DNA from: Desulfobacterales bacterium
GTDB taxonomy: Bacteria; Desulfobacterota; Desulfobacteria; Desulfobacterales; C00003106
Assembly (NCBI GenBank): GCA_030594505.1
Contig: JAUVFC010000013.1
Location: 1 to 15,500 of the forward strand
DNA: 15,500 bases
Reading direction: 5' to 3'
Made by a program: the position numbers and the translations under genes. Below are positions 12,990-15,500 of this stretch, one piece after another. How positions within the stretch are numbered: position 1 is the first letter of the stretch; every line of letters starts with the position of its first letter. The notes beneath the pieces were generated by a model. The model did no database searches and was not told the origin of the DNA. It saw only the letters and a list, made by a program, of their open reading frames with translations.

Positions 12990-15065
12990 ATGAGCGAAGC
13001 GATTCAGCAGCTAAGAAATATAGGCTTAATCGGGCATACAGGCGCAGGCAAGACATCTGTTGCCGAGGCAATGTTGTTTAATTCGGGCGTGACTTCCAGA
13101 TTGGGACGAGTGGATGAGGGGAACTCTGTCTTGGATTTTGAACCCGAAGAGATTAAGCGCCATATTACGATTAGTTCTGCTTTTCACCAATGCCCCTGGA
13201 AAAAACATCGAATCGCTTTTATTGATACTCCCGGTGATACTAATTTCATTACGGATACCAAGGCTTGTCTTCAGGCTGCCGACAGTGTTCTGGTGGTGAT
13301 AGGCGCAGTAGATGGGGTCAAGGTAGAGACAGAGCGGACATGGGATTTTGCTAATGGGTTTCAACTGTCGCGTATCGCATTTGTTAATAAAATGGATATC
13401 GAACGTGCCGATTTCTTCAAAGTGCTTGACGAGATGAGAAGCGCCTTTACTCCTCAGGCGGTCCCTTTACAGATTCCAATAGGTGTTGGGGACTCTTTTA
13501 AGGGTGTGATCGATCTTATTGAGCAGAAAGGATACTTTTACGAAAAAGGAGGAGGGAAATCAAAGCGCGGAGATGTCCCGGACGACATGAAAGATATGGT
13601 CGCGGAACAGCGGGAAGTATTGATCGAAGCGATTGCTGAAGCCGATGACGACCTTCTTGAAAAATATTTAGAAGGTGAAGAACTTACTAATGAACAACTT
13701 CAGCAAGGGCTTCGCAGCGGGGTCATCTCCGGTTCTTTTGTCCCTGTATTGTGTGGTTCTGCTGCAGGAAATATCGGGATAGATTGTTTGATGGACGCGA
13801 TAAGCGGCTGTTTGCCTTCCCCGTTGGATCGAGGGGCTAAAGCGGGCAAAGACCCCAAGAGTGATGATCAGGTGGAAAGAGTTCCCGATCCCGAGGCCCC
13901 ATTTTCAGCCCTGGTTTTTAAAACAGTTGCAGATCCTTATGCAGGAAGACTTTCCATATTCAGAATCTATTCCGGGCGACTGGGCAGTGACGGCATTTTT
14001 TACAATGTCCCCAAAAATGCCAAAGAGCGATATACACAACTTTACCGGGTGGCGGGCAAGGATCAAACCTCTGCTTCGGAAGCAGGCCCCGGCGACATCG
14101 TGGCCGTTGCTAAACTGAAAGAGACCACTACAGGGGATACCATTTGCAATGAAAGCGCACCTATTATATTTGAAGGAGTTCAGCCTGTTACGCCTTTGAT
14201 TTCGTATGCGATTCAGCCGAAATCAAAAGGAGACGAAGAAAAGATCTTTGGCAGTCTTGCCAAGCTTCTCGAAGAAGACATGGCGCTGAAAATTAGCCGG
14301 GACGATCAGACTAAAGAGATGCTTTTGTCGGGAATGGGGGAGGTGCATATTGATGCCACCGTGGCAAAGCTTAAACGCAAGTACAACGTAGAGGTGATCC
14401 TGAAAACCCCCACTGTGCCTTACCTGGAAACCATCACACACAAAATAAGAATGCAGGGTAAACACAAGAAACAAACAGGCGGACACGGGCAATACGGCGA
14501 TTGTTGGATCGAGATGGAGCCTCTTCCACGGGGAGGCGGTTTTGAATTTGTCGACAAAATAGTTGGGGGTGTAATTCCCAGGCAATACATCCCCGCAGTG
14601 GAAAAAGGTATTGTTGGGGCGCGGGGAAAAGGCGCCTTGGCCGGATATCCATGTGTTGATTTCAGGGTAAGGCTGGTTGACGGGTCCTATCATTCAGTTG
14701 ATTCGTCGGAAATGGCTTTTAAGCTTGCCGGCGCCCTTGCGTTTCGCAAAGCAGTGGCAGAGGCAAACCCTGTTCTGTTAGAACCGATTATGGAAGCCGC
14801 CATCACTATCCCTGAAGAGTCCATGGGAGATATCATCGGCGATTTAAACAGCCGAAGGGGGCGTGTACTCGGGATGGACAGTAAAGGGAAAAATCAAATT
14901 ATTAACGTCCATGTGCCGATGGCGGAATTCCTTTCCTATGCTCCGGATCTTAGGTCCATGACAGGGGGGCGAGGGGTCTTTATCATGAAATTGTCTCATT
15001 ATGACGCAGTCCCTTCGCAGATTGCGCAGAAGGTTATCGAAGCGGCAAAAAAGGAGAAGGGATGA
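12990..15065 (+). CDS. Elongation factor G paralogue (EF-G2 type)
   Basis: A 691-residue translational GTPase with the full EF-G domain order. G1 is GHTGAGKT (15-22), the G2 region RHITISSA (57-64), G3 DTPGDTNF (79-86) and G4 VNKMD (132-136). Domain II starts around residue 300, and domain IV lies around 475-590 (GGHGQYGDCWIEMEP, YHSVDSSEMAFKLAGALAFRKA), with domain V to the end. Classical EF-G has AHIDAGKTTTTE and DTPGHVDF; the differences here match the EF-G2 branch (for example Thermus EF-G-2). Asp83 replaces the catalytic His. EF-G2 proteins bind the ribosome, but their role beside EF-G is unclear. Start 12990 has a GGGGGAG site about 11 bases upstream and begins at the family N-terminus; the frame could extend to ATG 12942. 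It lies just upstream of a tRNA cluster. Confidence 0.9.
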   Translation: MSEAIQQLRNIGLIGHTGAGKTSVAEAMLFNSGVTSRLGRVDEGNSVLDFEPEEIKRHITISSAFHQCPWKKHRIAFIDTPGDTNFITDTKACLQAADSVLVVIGAVDGVKVETERTWDFANGFQLSRIAFVNKMDIERADFFKVLDEMRSAFTPQAVPLQIPIGVGDSFKGVIDLIEQKGYFYEKGGGKSKRGDVPDDMKDMVAEQREVLIEAIAEADDDLLEKYLEGEELTNEQLQQGLRSGVISGSFVPVLCGSAAGNIGIDCLMDAISGCLPSPLDRGAKAGKDPKSDDQVERVPDPEAPFSALVFKTVADPYAGRLSIFRIYSGRLGSDGIFYNVPKNAKERYTQLYRVAGKDQTSASEAGPGDIVAVAKLKETTTGDTICNESAPIIFEGVQPVTPLISYAIQPKSKGDEEKIFGSLAKLLEEDMALKISRDDQTKEMLLSGMGEVHIDATVAKLKRKYNVEVILKTPTVPYLETITHKIRMQGKHKKQTGGHGQYGDCWIEMEPLPRGGGFEFVDKIVGGVIPRQYIPAVEKGIVGARGKGALAGYPCVDFRVRLVDGSYHSVDSSEMAFKLAGALAFRKAVAEANPVLLEPIMEAAITIPEESMGDIIGDLNSRRGRVLGMDSKGKNQIINVHVPMAEFLSYAPDLRSMTGGRGVFIMKLSHYDAVPSQIAQKVIEAAKKEKG

Positions 15066-15261
15066 GATATTTTGATAACTTCTTGAAAATCTTCAAAAAT
15101 AGTCCATCCGTAGTTTAATGTATATCGTATTTTAAAGATATATGAAGAATATTGGCGAATATAAGAGATAATATAGTTATTATTCCTTGTAGACCTTAAT
15201 TATTTCCCCGTATAGTCTTTTTTTGAATATTGATTTTTTTAAAAAAAGGTATTAACAAAAC

Positions 15262-15291
15262 TTGATTCTGGCATTTTTAGAGATCTTATAT
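15262..15291 (+). promoter_or_regulatory. Probable promoter of the tRNA cluster
   Basis: TTGATT (15262-15267) followed after 18 bases by TTATAT (15286-15291) resembles a sigma-70 promoter, placing the start of transcription about 16 bases before tRNA-Thr. It lies in a very AT-rich 248-base spacer after the EF-G stop. TATATT and AATATA (15287-15292, 15301-15306) form a small inverted repeat over the -10 box. Confidence 0.45.
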
Positions 15292-15313
15292 TGTTTGTTT
15301 AATATAATCGCCA

Positions 15314-15386
15314 GCCAGCGTAGCTCAGATGGTAGAGCTACTGATTTGTAATCAGTGGGTCGGGGGTTCGAGTCCCTCCGCTGGCT
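15314..15386 (+). tRNA. tRNA-Thr (anticodon TGT)
   Basis: The cloverleaf is complete: acceptor GCCAGCG with CGCTGGC, D-arm GCTC/GAGC, anticodon stem ACTGA/TCAGT around loop TTTGTAA (anticodon TGT, Thr), and T-arm GGGGG-TTCGAGT-CCCTC with one G-U pair. The discriminator is T and the next bases are TCA, so the 3' CCA is not encoded, unlike tRNA-Pro in this window. It probably heads the Thr-Tyr-Gly-Thr cluster found before tuf in many bacteria. Confidence 0.95.
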
Positions 15387-15434
15387 TCAGAGATAAGGGT
15401 TTGCGAAACGAAGTGAAGCCAAGTTGTTTTATGG

Positions 15435-15500
15435 GGAGGGGTTCCCGAGTGGCCAAAGGGAACAGACTGTAAATCTGTCGGCGATGCCTTCGGAGGTTCG
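15435..15500 (+). tRNA. tRNA-Tyr (anticodon GTA), cut by the window end
   Basis: GGAGGGG acceptor strand, D-arm with CCCGAGTGGCCAAAGGGA, anticodon stem ACAGA/TCTGT around CTGTAAA (anticodon GTA, Tyr), then the start of a long variable arm (CGGCGATGCCTTC), which marks the class II Tyr tRNA. The T-arm begins (GGAGGTTCG) but the rest lies beyond base 15500. It lies 48 bases after tRNA-Thr. Confidence 0.93.

Noticed and set aside
15235..15248. Terminator after the EF-G gene at the T7/A7 run
   Set aside because: The palindrome is only A/T pairs with no GC stem and lies about 170 bases after the stop.

Overview
The window looks like chromosomal DNA of a Desulfobacterota-type (former deltaproteobacterial) bacterium. 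This is inferred from gene families, not from a database search. The grounds are a sigma-32 factor of the type seen in Geobacter and Desulfobacterota, a short SAP-domain/CxxC protein of a kind I associate with this group, a GH57 plus DUF3417-type phosphorylase pair for glycogen, and intergenic palindromic repeats (CAGGATTTACAGGAT and CCACGAAG types) that I recall from such genomes.

Layout from left to right. Positions 1-579 hold an AT-rich stretch, a small SSB/PriB-like OB-fold gene on the + strand, a helical-turn-spaced direct repeat and a terminator. They lie on the 3' side of a tRNA-Pro(GGG) gene on the - strand, the usual arrangement for the end of an element integrated at a tRNA. Positions 746-3419 (- strand) encode a metal (probably zinc) ABC importer in the order substrate-binding protein, ATPase, permease. 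Positions 3595-5655 (- strand) encode a GH57 4-alpha-glucanotransferase/amylase, preceded by a 135-base imperfect palindrome. Positions 5839-12627 (- strand) look like one long operon, in transcription order: sigma-32, a TPR lipoprotein, a LolB/DUF4292-like lipoprotein, a Mut7-C RNase-domain protein, glycogen phosphorylase and a small SAP-domain protein. Several of its joints are 4-base stop/start overlaps. A 362-base divergent spacer follows, with a dispersed repeat, a near-perfect 36-base palindrome and a terminator-shaped hairpin. Then comes a + strand EF-G paralogue (EF-G2 type), and the window ends in tRNA-Thr(TGT) and the start of tRNA-Tyr(GTA).

How the parts work together: phosphorylase and GH57 glucanotransferase form a glycogen-mobilising pair, one releasing glucose-1-phosphate and the other remodelling short alpha-1,4 chains. 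Coupling glycogen phosphorylase to sigma-32, two envelope lipoproteins and a putative nuclease is the most unusual feature of the gene order. The EF-G paralogue carries Asp where the catalytic His of classical EF-G sits. The window is also rich in palindromic intergenic elements; three of them run into or abut predicted gene starts and decide which start codon to choose. I see no CRISPR array, intact insertion sequence or clear defence system.
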